DNA of 64,000 bases from Thalassotalea nanhaiensis (GCF_031583575.1 NZ_CP134146.1:2046001-2110000); one strand, 5' to 3'. Numbered from the stretch's first letter, positions 45,596-57,536 are shown. A program made the numbers and translations. Notes: a model not told the origin generated them from the sequence alone.

Positions 45596-46720
45596 TCATC
45601 TGATCAGGGTGTCGATAATGCCACCACCCAAACAAATTTCATTTTGATAAAATACTACCGATTGTCCAGGTGTAACTGAACTTTGTTCTTGCTCAAAAAC
45701 TACTTGATAATTTTCATCGTCTAAACGTGTGACAGTACATACCACGTCGTCTTGTCTATAACGAGTTTTTACAGTGCATTGTATAGACTGGCTTATTGAT
45801 AAATCGATTCGTGAGACCCAATGCAATTGCGATGCGATTAATCCTTTAGAAAAAAGGCGAGGGTGTTTATTACCTTGGCCGACGATTAATACATTGCGTT
45901 GCATGTCTTTATCAACTACATACCAAGGTTCTTCACCGGCATCTCTTAAACCACCAATGTGTAAGCCTTTGCGCTGTCCCAAGGTGTGATACATTAAGCC
46001 TTCGTGTTTACCAACTTCAACACCCTCGGCCGTTTCAATAACACCAGGTTGAGCAGGTAAAAACTTTCCTAAGAAGTCTTTGAACTTACGCTCACCGATA
46101 AAACAAATACCGGTAGAGTCTTTTTTGTTGGCGGTAACTAAACCTTCGCGCTCAGCAATTGCACGCACTTCAGGTTTCTCAATATGTCCGACAGGGAATA
46201 ACGTTTGACCCACTTGCTTGTGGCTCAATGTATATAAGAAATAACTTTGGTCTTTATTACTGTCTAGTCCGCGCAACATTTCAAACTTGCCGTCAGCATC
46301 AGCTCTGCGTTGAACATAATGCCCTGTAGCAATGTAATCTGCGCCTAAGTCTTCACAAGCAAACTCAAGGAACGCCTTAAATTTAATTTCTTTATTACAC
46401 ATAATATCTGGATTAGGTGTTCGTCCAGCTTTGTATTCTTCAAGGAAATACTCAAAAACATTGTCCCAGTATTCTGCAGCAAAGTTTATTGTGTGTAATT
46501 CAATACCAAGCTTTTCACATACTTGTTGTGCGTCTTTAAGATCATCTGCGGCAGCACAATATTCATCGTCATCATCTTCTTCCCAGTTTTTCATAAACAG
46601 ACCTTCAACCTGATAACCTTGTTCTAATAACAAGTAAGCTGAAACGGACGAATCAACACCGCCAGACATGCCGACGATAACTTTAATATCTTTATTTGCT
46701 GTGTTTTGCTCAGTATTCAA
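45596..46720 (-). CDS. mnmA: tRNA-specific 2-thiouridylase MnmA
   Basis: MnmA adds sulfur to U34 of tRNAs for Lys, Glu and Gln, using ATP and persulfide from the Tus relay. The 374 residues contain the PP-loop [32 protein letters not shown], the catalytic cysteines in [11 protein letters not shown] and [11 protein letters not shown], and [14 protein letters not shown]. The start is a TTG at 46720 with only GGA 11 bases upstream; no better codon was seen. It heads mnmA-hflD-purB after the 109-bp spacer from nudJ. Confidence 0.95.
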   Translation of the reverse strand: MNTEQNTANKDIKVIVGMSGGVDSSVSAYLLLEQGYQVEGLFMKNWEEDDDDEYCAAADDLKDAQQVCEKLGIELHTINFAAEYWDNVFEYFLEEYKAGRTPNPDIMCNKEIKFKAFLEFACEDLGADYIATGHYVQRRADADGKFEMLRGLDSNKDQSYFLYTLSHKQVGQTLFPVGHIEKPEVRAIAEREGLVTANKKDSTGICFIGERKFKDFLGKFLPAQPGVIETAEGVEVGKHEGLMYHTLGQRKGLHIGGLRDAGEEPWYVVDKDMQRNVLIVGQGNKHPRLFSKGLIASQLHWVSRIDLSISQSIQCTVKTRYRQDDVVCTVTRLDDENYQVVFEQEQSSVTPGQSVVFYQNEICLGGGIIDTLIR

Positions 46721-46829
46721 AGACTTTAAATTCCAAGTAGGTGTAAAAATGGCGCGAATTGTAGCATGAATTGGAAAATCTGACAGTAAATATTGTGTCT
46801 AATATATAGAAAATTATTGTATAAATTTG

Positions 46830-47297
46830 TTATGTATTAACAGAAGTTATATTTGTTTTGAGAATTGAAAGCGGGTAGTTATTGCCATTTAAAAAATCAT
46901 TTAAACATTCGACTACCAGCGGGCTCCTAATTTGCTCACCTTTAGCAAGTAATTCTTCTTTAGTTAACCAAATAGCACGTAAGATATCACTGTCTTGGGG
47001 CTGCGTTTCAGTAAAGTCACTAAGCTCTACGACAAAACAAAATCGAAGATAATGTAGTTTTATATCTTCGCGATAATGATAATAAATACCACTTATAAAA
47101 TCGGGTTCAACCTGTAAACCGGTTTCTTCCAATACTTCTCGTTTGAATGCGGCGATCAAGTTTTCATTTTCTTCAACATGACCAGCAGGTTGGTTGTAAA
47201 CAATCTTTTCGTCATCGACTTCCTCAACAATCAGGAATTTATCCTGATGAAAAATTATTCCGGCAACGGTTGTATTGGGCTTAAATTGTTCTGTCAT
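46830..47297 (-). CDS. nudJ: Nudix hydrolase NudJ
   Basis: The 155-residue phosphatase contains the complete Nudix box GHVEENENLIAAFKREVLEE with TG following, near residues 39-61. The adjacent VYNQPAG and the position beside rluE and mnmA match E. coli NudJ (phosphatase of HMP-PP and nucleoside di/triphosphates). It begins 24 bp after the rluE stop. Substrate preference is inferred from synteny. Confidence 0.9.
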   Translation of the reverse strand: MTEQFKPNTTVAGIIFHQDKFLIVEEVDDEKIVYNQPAGHVEENENLIAAFKREVLEETGLQVEPDFISGIYYHYREDIKLHYLRFCFVVELSDFTETQPQDSDILRAIWLTKEELLAKGEQIRSPLVVECLNDFLNGNNYPLSILKTNITSVNT

Positions 47298-47321
47298 GAC
47301 TATTCTTATATTAATGGTAGA

Positions 47322-48005
47322 TTATACGATTCGGTACTCACCGGGCTTTAGGTCACTTAATGTATATTTACCTACAGAATAGCGTATTAAACGTAGAGTA
47401 GGGTGACCAATATGAGCCGTCATACGACGTACCTGACGGTTTTTACCTTCACTAATACTCATTTCGAGCCAAGTTGTAGGGATGTTTTTGCGTTCACGTA
47501 TAGGGGGATAACGTGGCCAAATTGATGGCTCGTTAATGACTTTAACTTTAGCCGGTTTAGTTAACCCATCTTTAAGTTCAACGCCTTCAATTAAAGCGTT
47601 AATTGCTTCTTGGCTTGGTGCACCTTCGACTTGTACCCAATAAATTTTACTTTTGTTGTTTTTAGGATTGGCTAATTGGTGCTGTAATTTACCATCATTG
47701 GTTAATACTAGTAAGCCTTCAGAGTCTTTATCTAATCTACCTGCCGCGTATACATGAGGAACATCAATATAATCTTTTAATGTTTTGCGTTTTTGATCGT
47801 CAGTAAACTGGGTAAGAACATCAAACGGTTTATTAAATATAACCACCTTTGTTGGGCCTGTATCAAGCTTTACTGGTTTGGCTTTTTGTTTGAAAGAACT
47901 CGCTTTCTTATACGCACCAGTACTTGGCCTATTACGCTTTTGTTGGGCTTGTTTGTTATTTGATTTTAGCTGATTTCGGCTGTTTTTATTTTCTAAATTA
48001 GACAA
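47322..48005 (-). CDS. rluE: 23S rRNA pseudouridine synthase RluE
   Basis: RluE makes pseudouridine 2457 of 23S rRNA in E. coli. The 227 residues have a basic, lysine-rich N-terminal tail (about 1-50), then [14 protein letters not shown], the catalytic [19 protein letters not shown] with the aspartate in RLDKD, and [20 protein letters not shown]. There is no S4 domain, as in RluE. The start is TTG with AAGAG about seven bases upstream. It is divergent from icd with 252 bp between, the same neighbour as in E. coli. Confidence 0.92.
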   Translation of the reverse strand: MSNLENKNSRNQLKSNNKQAQQKRNRPSTGAYKKASSFKQKAKPVKLDTGPTKVVIFNKPFDVLTQFTDDQKRKTLKDYIDVPHVYAAGRLDKDSEGLLVLTNDGKLQHQLANPKNNKSKIYWVQVEGAPSQEAINALIEGVELKDGLTKPAKVKVINEPSIWPRYPPIRERKNIPTTWLEMSISEGKNRQVRRMTAHIGHPTLRLIRYSVGKYTLSDLKPGEYRIV

Positions 48006-48182
48006 TTACAAACTCTTATTAACAATGTATTTGGATTATAGTTACAGGGTAGTTATTAAATAAATACCAAGTATAAATATTATGAATGGTATATAGCCCT
48101 ATGACGACTATTTTAATCAATAACATGCTGATATACTACTGCGCGATTAGATTAATACCCGTATCCATTGATGTTTTTTTAA

Positions 48183-50486
<2,304 letters not shown>

Positions 50487-50520
50487 TCGTAATTATTTAA
50501 CGATTATTAAGTAATATTAA

Positions 50521-50557
50521 AATGCCACATACAGCGATGTATGTGGCATTGTTGTTT
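50521..50557 (+). terminator. Terminator after icd
   Basis: AATGCCACATACA (50521-50533) pairs perfectly with TGTATGTGGCATT (50538-50550), loop GCGA, followed by GTTGTTTT. It starts 34 bases after the stop. Confidence 0.85.
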
Positions 50558-50579
50558 TAAGCGTGCAACAGAAATTAAA

Positions 50580-50606
50580 CCATCCCTAACAATTCTAAGT
50601 TAATTA
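50580..50606. repeat. Dispersed repeat, partial copy B1
   Basis: CCATCCCTAACAATTCTAAG repeats, with few changes, the segment CCATCCCTGGCAATTCTAAG of copy B2 51 bp away. It lacks the adjacent A-run and terminator. Confidence 0.5.
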
Positions 50607-50620
50607 TTTCCAGACACTAC

Positions 50621-50670
50621 AGAATTCATGCCATCCCTGGCAATTCTAAGTTATTTCATCCCTGAAACAA
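50621..50670 (-). repeat. Dispersed terminator-associated repeat, copy B2
   Basis: On the minus strand the T-run of the cspD terminator is followed by GTTTCAGGGATGAAATAAC and then CTTAGAATTGCCAGGGATGG. It shares CAGGGATGAA and CTTAGAATTGCCA with copy A at 43467. The left end can fold: AGAATT-cat-GCCA-TCCC-TGGC-AATTCT. Confidence 0.55.
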
Positions 50671-50690
50671 AAAAAACACCCTTAGGTGTT
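50671..50690 (-). terminator. Terminator after cspD
   Basis: AACACC (50675-50680) pairs with GGTGTT (50685-50690), loop CTTA; on the minus strand a run of T (50669-50676) follows. It lies about 25 bases after the cspD stop. Confidence 0.7.
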
Positions 50691-50714
50691 GATTTTGTTT
50701 GCACACTTAATGTG

Positions 50715-50927
50715 TTATTCGCAGTCTGTTGGTTTTATGCTTGCAGCATGGTGTCCCTTAGGGCCCTGATTAAGCTCATAATCAACGTGTTGACCTGCCT
50801 TTAAAGTTCGGTATCCGTCCATTACTATTGTTGAGTAGTGAGCAAAAATGTCTTCACCACCTTCTTCAGGACAAATAAAACCAAAACCTTTGGCATTGTT
50901 AAACCATTTCACTGTACCGTTTGCCAT
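50715..50927 (-). CDS. cspD: Cold-shock-domain protein CspD
   Basis: The 70-residue single CSD protein starts at the ATG 50927, with GGAAG nine bases upstream; the longer open frame to 50996 is not supported. RNP1 is KGFGFICPE and RNP2 DIFAHYSTI. In E. coli CspD blocks replication in stationary phase and its gene is divergent from clpS-clpA, exactly as here, which favours the CspD name over other Csp proteins. The tail ends in IKPTDCE. Confidence 0.9.
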   Translation of the reverse strand: MANGTVKWFNNAKGFGFICPEEGGEDIFAHYSTIVMDGYRTLKAGQHVDYELNQGPKGHHAASIKPTDCE

Positions 50928-51166
50928 ATTACTAACTTCCTTCTTTATGAATCGGTAATTTGTTATATTTACTGGCATAAGCATGATTAAATTCAATTCA
51001 TACTTCGTTTTTAATTATTTGCAATAAATATCAACAATTAGTGTCTAAAAATTAGTCACTTATAAAAATTTAGATAATTTTGTAGAATAGTCAAGTTAAA
51101 TCATTGGATTTTTTTACATTTATTTTACAAAAAGAATTCTACAGAACACAAAGTTAAGGCTATTAT

Positions 51167-51493
51167 TTGAGTATGGGCAAGGGTAAAGAAGAGCTCGAAG
51201 GCGATCTGCAGACGCTGGAAATCGAAAAAGAAAAATTTAAGCGTCCATCTATGTATCGGGTAATTTTATTAAATGATGATTACACACCGATGGATTTCGT
51301 TGTAGATGTATTAAGTAAGTTTTTTGGCATGAACAGTGATCAAGCAACTGACATCATGCTGACAATACATTATAAAGGTAAAGCAAGCTGCGGTATTTTT
51401 AGTGCCGAAGTGGCAGAAACAAAAGTTGATTTAGTGTGTCGTTATGCCCGAGAACATCAGCATCCGTTGATGTGTACCATGGAAAAGGTATAA
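51167..51493 (+). CDS. clpS: ATP-dependent Clp protease adaptor ClpS
   Basis: ClpS delivers proteins with N-terminal Leu, Phe, Tyr or Trp to ClpAP. The 108 residues have the N-degron pocket motif [20 protein letters not shown] and [19 protein letters not shown], matching E. coli (106). The start is TTG (51167) with AAGG eight bases upstream; an ATG two codons on (51173) is an alternative. clpA follows after about 80 bp on the same strand, as in E. coli. Aat and Bpt, which make the signals, are encoded 8 kb away. Confidence 0.95.
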   Translation: MSMGKGKEELEGDLQTLEIEKEKFKRPSMYRVILLNDDYTPMDFVVDVLSKFFGMNSDQATDIMLTIHYKGKASCGIFSAEVAETKVDLVCRYAREHQHPLMCTMEKV

Positions 51494-51578
51494 CAAAGGC
51501 AAAAATAGTTTCAGAAAAATATTGGTTTTTCCCCGTGTTAGTACTAGTTTAGAAGTATAGAGTGTCAGGAGTGTGCCT

Positions 51579-53843
51579 ATGTTGAATAAAGATTTGGAAA
51601 TTTCGTTAAATTTAGCTTTTCGTCAGGCGAAAGATTCTCGCCATGAGTTTATGACGGTAGAGCATTTGTTGTTAGCGCTATTAGAAAACCCGGAAGCGGT
51701 TGATGCTATAAATGCTTGTGGTGGTGACATCAACAAGTTAAAAATGGAAATTCTAAACTTTATTGGAGAAACAACCCCGGTTATTCCTCAAGGTGATGAA
51801 GATAGAGAAACACAACCAACATTAGGCTTTCAAAGAGTTTTACAACGTGCTGTTTTTCATGTTCAATCATCAGGTAAAACTGAGGTTAATGGCGCTAATG
51901 TATTAGTCGCTATCTTTAGTGAACAAGAATCTCAAGCTGCTTATTTCCTTAAAAAGTCTGAAATCACTCGACTTGATATTGTTAATTATATTTCCCATGG
52001 TATTGCGAAAAACTTGCAGCCGGAAGAGGTTAGTCCAAGTTTAGAACAACCAGTAACGCCAGAAGATGAATCTAAAAATCTTGATGCTTACGCTGATAAT
52101 TTGAATGCATTAGCCGTTAAAGGCGAAATTGACCCTATGATCGGTCGCAGCAATGAACTAAACAGAGCTGTACAAGTGTTGAGTCGTCGACGTAAAAACA
52201 ACCCATTGTTCGTTGGTGAAGCAGGCGTTGGTAAAACCGCAATTGCTGAAGGCTTAGCCAAATTAATTGTTGAAAAGAAAGCGCCAGAAGTGTTGGCTGA
52301 TGCAACCATTTACTCTTTAGATATGGGCGCATTGTTGGCTGGTACAAAGTACCGTGGTGATTTTGAAAAACGTTTTAAGGCGTTATTAAAAGAGTTACAA
52401 AAAGACAAGCACGCGATTTTATTTATCGATGAAATTCATACTATCATTGGCGCTGGTGCTGCATCAGGCGGCATGATGGACGCTTCAAACCTAATAAAAC
52501 CGCTTTTGTCATCAGGTAAACTGCGCTGTATGGGCTCAACCACCTTTCAAGAATTTAAAACAATTTTTGAAAAAGACAGGGCTTTGGCTCGTCGTTTCCA
52601 AAAAATTGATATTCATGAACCTAGTATTGATGAAACCACAAAGATATTAATGGGTTTGAAAGAAAAGTATGAAGAACACCATAGTGTTAAATATTCTAAC
52701 AAAGCGTTAAGGGCTGCCGCAGAGCTTTCTGCTAAATACATCAATGATCGATTTTTACCTGATAAGGCGATTGATGTTATTGATGAAGCTGGCGCTAAGC
52801 AACAAATTGTCGCTGCTACTAAACGTAAGAAAGTAATAAATATTGGTGATATAGAAGCAATTGTTGCCAGTATTGCCCGTATTCCTGAAAAGTCGGTATC
52901 TTCCACTGAAAAAGATAACTTGATGAATATTGACCGCAACTTGAAAATGGTTGTATTTGGTCAGGATGAAGCGATTGATGGTTTAACTTCGGTGATCAGA
53001 TTAAGCAGAGCAGGGCTTGGCGCTGATGAAAAGCCGATTGGTTCATTTTTATTCTCAGGCCCTACCGGTGTTGGTAAAACTGAGGTAACACAGCAATTAG
53101 CCAAACAGTTGGGTGTTGAACTGTTACGTTTTGATATGTCTGAATACATGGAAAAACATGCAGTTAGCCGTTTAATTGGTGCTCCTCCTGGATATGTAGG
53201 TTTCGAACAGGGCGGTTTGCTGACTGACTCTGTTATTAAACACCCGCATTCAGTGGTATTACTTGATGAAATTGAGAAAGCGCATTCAGATATTTATAAT
53301 ATCTTATTACAAGTAATGGACCACGGTACGTTAACTGACAATAATGGTCGAAAAGCTGATTTTAGAAATGTTGTATTAGTATTAACTACAAATGCAGGCG
53401 TACAAGAAACACAGCGTAAATCTATAGGCTTTAAACAACAAGACCATAGTCATGACGCTATGAGCGAAATAAACCGCGTATTCTCGCCTGAATTTAGAAA
53501 TCGTCTCGACTCAATTATTTGGTTTAATCATTTAGAGAATGAAGTGGTTGAACAGGTTGTTGACAAATTTATTGTTGAACTACAAGTGCAATTGGATGGC
53601 AAAGGTGTTTCGTTAGAAATGTCTAAACAGGCCAGAACCTGGTTAGCTAACCATGGTTATGATAAATCAATGGGTGCAAGACCTATGGCTAGACTAATCC
53701 AAGAGAAACTGAAAAAACCGCTCGCAAACGAACTTCTGTTTGGTGATTTAATGCAAGGTGGTGTGGCAAAAGTTTGTGTAAATAAAAAATCAGACACGTT
53801 GAGTGTTACGGTTGAGCCCAAAAAAGAGCTTGTCTCTCAATAA
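51579..53843 (+). CDS. clpA: ATP-dependent Clp protease ATP-binding subunit ClpA
   Basis: ClpA is the AAA+ unfoldase of ClpAP. The ATG at 51579 is preferred since AGGAG lies seven bases upstream; an in-frame GTG at 51573 is too near that site. The 754 residues match E. coli (758). The N-domain has FRQAKDSRHEFMTVEHLLLAL. The first AAA+ module has GEAGVGKTAIAEGLA and LFIDEIHTIIGAG, the second GPTGVGKTEVTQQLA and LLDEIEKAH, and the C-terminal arginine-rich region GARPMARLIQEKLK. It is paired with clpS. clpP is not in the window. Confidence 0.97.
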   Translation: MLNKDLEISLNLAFRQAKDSRHEFMTVEHLLLALLENPEAVDAINACGGDINKLKMEILNFIGETTPVIPQGDEDRETQPTLGFQRVLQRAVFHVQSSGKTEVNGANVLVAIFSEQESQAAYFLKKSEITRLDIVNYISHGIAKNLQPEEVSPSLEQPVTPEDESKNLDAYADNLNALAVKGEIDPMIGRSNELNRAVQVLSRRRKNNPLFVGEAGVGKTAIAEGLAKLIVEKKAPEVLADATIYSLDMGALLAGTKYRGDFEKRFKALLKELQKDKHAILFIDEIHTIIGAGAASGGMMDASNLIKPLLSSGKLRCMGSTTFQEFKTIFEKDRALARRFQKIDIHEPSIDETTKILMGLKEKYEEHHSVKYSNKALRAAAELSAKYINDRFLPDKAIDVIDEAGAKQQIVAATKRKKVINIGDIEAIVASIARIPEKSVSSTEKDNLMNIDRNLKMVVFGQDEAIDGLTSVIRLSRAGLGADEKPIGSFLFSGPTGVGKTEVTQQLAKQLGVELLRFDMSEYMEKHAVSRLIGAPPGYVGFEQGGLLTDSVIKHPHSVVLLDEIEKAHSDIYNILLQVMDHGTLTDNNGRKADFRNVVLVLTTNAGVQETQRKSIGFKQQDHSHDAMSEINRVFSPEFRNRLDSIIWFNHLENEVVEQVVDKFIVELQVQLDGKGVSLEMSKQARTWLANHGYDKSMGARPMARLIQEKLKKPLANELLFGDLMQGGVAKVCVNKKSDTLSVTVEPKKELVSQ

Positions 53844-53878
53844 CCTCAAATTATTACAACAAAGCTCTAACATTTCAT

Positions 53879-53908
53879 AAGGGACCTGATGGTCCCTTTT
53901 ATTTTTTT
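53879..53908 (+). terminator. Terminator after clpA
   Basis: AAGGGACC (53879-53886) pairs with GGTCCCTT (53891-53898), loop TGAT, followed by a long T-rich tract. Confidence 0.92.
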
Positions 53909-54082
53909 TATTCATTGTTCCTTCAGAAAAATAATTCTATTTGTATCACCCCTTTACTTGATGTTATTGTAAATCAATAAGTTACTGTGGTCTTGGAAGA
54001 CTGCTTTTAGCGAATTCACAGACGCTTAATGTTTTAAATCTTGAGACAACTTGAAACAGCAACAACAAATACAGGGATGTTT

Positions 54083-54709
54083 ATGAAAAATTTACTATTA
54101 GCCTTTCTTTTATTTAGCTGTAAAGTTTATTCCTCAGATGTTTTACCCTTAGATTCACATTTTTCTATAGAACTAGGTGGAGGAAATATTCAATTAAATG
54201 ACTTTAAACTATCAGGTCATGATGTTGGAACTTCACAAGATGTTTTAATTGCAAAACTTAAATATCACTATAACTCTTCTTTAAGTTATGCACTTTCTTT
54301 TCCAACACCTATTGATTGCTATAGTTGTGGCGGGTTTAGTACAGATAATAATGGTGGTTGGCAAGAAGTTGATTATAAAGGACGTTTTTTTCAAGTTGAA
54401 AGTCAATTTAACTACCCTTTAAATGACAAGTTATTCCTGAATTTAATTGCAGGAATTAATTATTCAGATGAAGATATCGATGTCCAGGAATGCCAATCTA
54501 AAGGTTTGTTCTTTGGTCAGAAATGGTGCGATAGTAATGATACGGTAGATGACTTATCTGAAACGGATATTAAGTATTCAGTTGTTATTGGAATAGGGGC
54601 AACATACAGGTTTACAGGTCGTTGGTCAGTACAATCAAACTATAAGTATATTGAGAACAGAGAGGGACTTGGTATTTTTGAATTGACCATTGGGTATCAT
54701 TTCAGATAA
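54083..54709 (+). CDS. Outer-membrane beta-barrel protein, OmpA/OmpW-like size, function unknown
   Basis: The ATG at 54083 (AGGG six bases upstream) gives 208 residues with a signal peptide (KNLLLAFLLFSCKVYSS). The open frame extends upstream to 54041, but that part is not protein-like. The mature part alternates hydrophobic residues in strands: FSIELGGGNIQLNDF, FQVESQFNYPLNDKLFLNLIAGINYS, YSVVIGIGATYRFTGRW, and the last strand FELTIGYHFR. This fits an eight-stranded barrel porin-like protein. Two cysteine pairs (DCYSCGG, ECQ...KWCD) are unusual for a barrel of this size. It is a single gene in the block between clpA and infA. Confidence 0.75.
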   Translation: MKNLLLAFLLFSCKVYSSDVLPLDSHFSIELGGGNIQLNDFKLSGHDVGTSQDVLIAKLKYHYNSSLSYALSFPTPIDCYSCGGFSTDNNGGWQEVDYKGRFFQVESQFNYPLNDKLFLNLIAGINYSDEDIDVQECQSKGLFFGQKWCDSNDTVDDLSETDIKYSVVIGIGATYRFTGRWSVQSNYKYIENREGLGIFELTIGYHFR

Positions 54710-54795
54710 ATCCCTATAACCGCTTTTGGTACTTAACAGCCGTTTGGTGATCCTCACACAGGTTCAGGGAATGAATTTCCTGCGCAGTAAACCTC

Positions 54796-54825
54796 ATCAT
54801 ATCCCTTTAATAAACGGGATATGAT
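54796..54825. terminator. Hairpin between the barrel protein and the arginase-family gene
   Basis: ATCATATCCC (54796-54805) pairs perfectly with GGGATATGAT (54816-54825) around a 10-base loop, between convergent genes. T-rich downstream on the plus strand. Confidence 0.6.
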
Positions 54826-54842
54826 TTCTAGATTTTATAGGG

Positions 54843-55952
54843 CTAATTTTCTGACATTTTAGTTAGTAGGAATGCTGACAAGTCTGCGCCCACTGCTAAT
54901 GTTTGTTGTGAACTTGTTATACCTTCACCACTTGTATCGGTAAAAGGCGCTATTTCCATCATGTCGGCACCAGTAATTGGGTATTTAGCAGCTAAAGCTT
55001 TTAAAATATCCATAGCTTCATCAGGAGTTAGCCCATCAGGCTCTGGAGTACCTGTTGCTGAGACAAAACTTGAATCTATGGCATCTATGTCAAAGCTAAC
55101 ATAAAGTTCATCAATATTATCATTATCTAATTGCCTTAAAATCGTTGAGATGATTTGCTCAACGCCAAGCTCTTGTACTTCTTTAGCCCAATGTTGAGTT
55201 ACGCCAAATTCCCCTTCCCAGTGCGACTTTGGTTTGCCGCTGGAGCGAATACCAATTTGAATTAAGTGAGCAGGGTTGTGCAAGTATTTTAATATATGAG
55301 TGCACCAAGAGCCAAAACATAAATCGATGCCAAGACGTTCAACCAACAAATCTGTATGTGCATCAAAATGGATGATCGCCACTTTTTTACCTTGTTGCTG
55401 CTTGGCCTTAAGGTATGCTTTGGTTAAAGGATAACTAATTGAGTGATCGCCACCAATACCAAATAAACCTTTATTAGGATAGGCAGCATAGAAGTCTTCA
55501 GCGACCAACTCGGTTAGAGATAATGGGCTAACTGGGTATTTTGCCGAGTCATCTTGATAAAAGGCATTGCGACAATTGCTGATGGTTGGATCATTCAAAT
55601 ATTTGTCATGCAGTAAATGCGGATTCACTCTAACATCACCCATATCAAAGTAGTTAAGCCTTGAACCTTGTTCATGCAAGGTTGCACGTAAAAATAAAGG
55701 CCCCCAGCTTGCGCCTCTTAAAATACCACCTCCACAATCTGAAGCGATACCTAACATTACGGCATTGTCACTTTCTGGTAGGGTTTCAAGTGATTGTTTC
55801 CAAGCTGTATCTACATTCTCTGCTCCTGGGAAAATGGTTTTCTGCAACTTTTGTTTTCGTTCTTTTGCAGTATTTACCGTATAAACACCATCTCCGGGAG
55901 GGCACAAACATGACTTTAGGGTAGTCAATAAATTATCTTGTAATTTATTCAT
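54843..55952 (-). CDS. Arginase/agmatinase/ureohydrolase family enzyme
   Basis: The 369-residue protein has the binuclear manganese motifs of ureohydrolases: GIGGDHSISYPL, IHFDAHTDLL and VSFDIDAIDSSF. It is longer than E. coli SpeB (306) because of an N-terminal extension of about 70 residues. The conserved arginase segment after the last motif reads TGTPEPDGLTPDEA instead of the usual GTPxxGG. The specific substrate (agmatine, guanidinobutyrate, proclavaminate-like or other guanidino compound) cannot be assigned. GGAG lies six bases before the ATG. An NhaC-type antiporter is 56 bp upstream on the same strand, so the pair may import a substrate and hydrolyse it. Confidence 0.88.
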   Translation of the reverse strand: MNKLQDNLLTTLKSCLCPPGDGVYTVNTAKERKQKLQKTIFPGAENVDTAWKQSLETLPESDNAVMLGIASDCGGGILRGASWGPLFLRATLHEQGSRLNYFDMGDVRVNPHLLHDKYLNDPTISNCRNAFYQDDSAKYPVSPLSLTELVAEDFYAAYPNKGLFGIGGDHSISYPLTKAYLKAKQQQGKKVAIIHFDAHTDLLVERLGIDLCFGSWCTHILKYLHNPAHLIQIGIRSSGKPKSHWEGEFGVTQHWAKEVQELGVEQIISTILRQLDNDNIDELYVSFDIDAIDSSFVSATGTPEPDGLTPDEAMDILKALAAKYPITGADMMEIAPFTDTSGEGITSSQQTLAVGADLSAFLLTKMSEN

Positions 55953-56008
55953 TTCAAACTCCGAGCTTTTATTATCATTAATAGTAGGTGTGCAATGTAA
56001 TATTGCAA

Positions 56009-57487
56009 TTAAGCGTAAGACTGTTTCAGATTATTTATTTGTTTAACAGACAGCTTTTTTAAATTAAAGCCGATAAACCCATAAGTTACAGCTAAGATTG
56101 GGTTAATTATATTAAAGAAACAATAAAACAAATAATCCAGTGGATTAACCAATAAAACACTATACATATAAGCACCACAGGTGTTCCAAGGGATCAGTGG
56201 TGAAGTGATAGTACCTGAATCTTCAAGGGTTCGACTTAATACCAGTGGATGTAGGTTTCTGTTTTGATACTCTTCTTTAAACATTCTTCCTGGCATTACA
56301 ATTGACATATATTGATCAGCCGTAACTACATTAGTACCTATACATGTTGCTACCGTACTTGCGATAAGGCTGCCGGTTGATTTTACTGATTTTAGAATGG
56401 CGTTTAAAAATGTTTGTAACATGCCTAAGTGTTCTAATACGGCACCAAAACTTAGCGCGCAGATGATCAACCAAACAGTATTAAGCATGCTCGACATACC
56501 ACCACCACTTAACAAATTATTTAATCCTTCATTGGCGGTTTTAATGGTCACGCCATCAAATAGTGCTGTCCAAATAACAGTTAAGTTTGCATTAAGGCTT
56601 GTTGCTGAAGGATCCGCTAATGTCACTATTAAAGGTTGTTGAAACATGACCGCACAAAGCACGCCAGCCAGTGCACCAATGGCAACGGAAGGGAAAGCTG
56701 GGGCTTTTTTAATTGCTAAAACAATTAATATAACCAGCGGAAATAAGTTTTCGATGCCAATATTATAGTTGTTCAAAAGTTGCTGACCTAAAACACCAAT
56801 ATCTTTGTCTGCCACTTGGCTATATTCAGACAAACCAAGGAACGTGAACAGTACTAATGCAGTAACTATCGATGGAATGGTGGTGTAAAACATATATTTA
56901 ATATGAGAGAACAGCTCACTGCCTGCTACCGCTGGAGCTAAATTTGTCGTTTCAGATAAAGGTGATATTTTATCACCAAAATAAGCACCAGAAATGATCG
57001 CGCCTGCAGTTATCTCAGCTGATAACCCTAACCCTTGAGCGACACCGATCAAAGCAACACCTATGGTCGCGGCTGTTGTCCATGAACTGCCGATACTCAT
57101 TGCAACAACACCACAAATAATGCACGCAGCAGGGTAGAACCATTGTGGCGATAATATTTGTAATCCATAATAAATCATCGTTGGCACAGTGCCTGATAAT
57201 AGCCAAGTACCAATTAGTGAACCTACGGTAAGTAAAATTAATACAGCACCTAAGGATAAAGAAATACCTTTTACTATGGCTTTTTCTATTGACGTCCAGC
57301 AGTAACCATTTTTAAATCCAATTACGATTGCCACGCCCATACTAAGTAACAAAGCGATTTGATTAGGTCCATAAGAAGAGTTATCACCAAAATACTTAAC
57401 GGCAGTTGAAAGCAATATTATCAATACAAAAATAGGGATAAACGCATCGCTTAAACTTGGTAACTTAGTATTCTTCAATTTTTGCAT
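56009..57487 (-). CDS. nhaC: NhaC-family antiporter
   Basis: This inner-membrane protein (492 residues) belongs to the NhaC ion-transporter family, classed as Na+/H+ antiporters but including organic-acid and amino-acid exchangers. About 11-12 hydrophobic segments are visible. Typical motifs are MSIGSSWTTAATIGVALIG, ISGAYFGDKISPLSETTNLA, CIGTNVVTADQYMSIVMPG and TSPLIPWNTCGAYMYSVL. It precedes the arginase-family gene in one probable operon, so the substrate may be a guanidino compound or its product rather than plain sodium. Three 11-bp-spaced direct repeats lie 20-50 bp upstream. Confidence 0.85.
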   Translation of the reverse strand: MQKLKNTKLPSLSDAFIPIFVLIILLSTAVKYFGDNSSYGPNQIALLLSMGVAIVIGFKNGYCWTSIEKAIVKGISLSLGAVLILLTVGSLIGTWLLSGTVPTMIYYGLQILSPQWFYPAACIICGVVAMSIGSSWTTAATIGVALIGVAQGLGLSAEITAGAIISGAYFGDKISPLSETTNLAPAVAGSELFSHIKYMFYTTIPSIVTALVLFTFLGLSEYSQVADKDIGVLGQQLLNNYNIGIENLFPLVILIVLAIKKAPAFPSVAIGALAGVLCAVMFQQPLIVTLADPSATSLNANLTVIWTALFDGVTIKTANEGLNNLLSGGGMSSMLNTVWLIICALSFGAVLEHLGMLQTFLNAILKSVKSTGSLIASTVATCIGTNVVTADQYMSIVMPGRMFKEEYQNRNLHPLVLSRTLEDSGTITSPLIPWNTCGAYMYSVLLVNPLDYLFYCFFNIINPILAVTYGFIGFNLKKLSVKQINNLKQSYA

Positions 57488-57507
57488 AGACCATTACACC
57501 ATACTAA

Positions 57508-57536
57508 TTATTCATCGATTATTCACAAATTATGCA
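57508..57536. repeat. Triple direct repeat with 11-bp period upstream of nhaC
   Basis: TTATTCA at 57508, TTATTCA at 57519 and TTATGCA at 57530 are exactly 11 bp apart. On the nhaC coding strand this reads TGMATAA three times. The half-site also resembles an ArgR half-site (TGAAT), but direct repeats do not form an ARG box. The geometry fits an OmpR/PhoB-type regulator. Confidence 0.5.

Noticed and set aside
52088-53149. Several open frames opposite clpA
   Set aside because: All lie inside the highly conserved clpA coding region in antisense and have no protein-family features.
53844-54082. Possible serine tRNA gene downstream of clpA, as in E. coli
   Set aside because: No cloverleaf, T-loop GGTTCGAATCC or CCA end could be found on either strand here or at 59182-59363.
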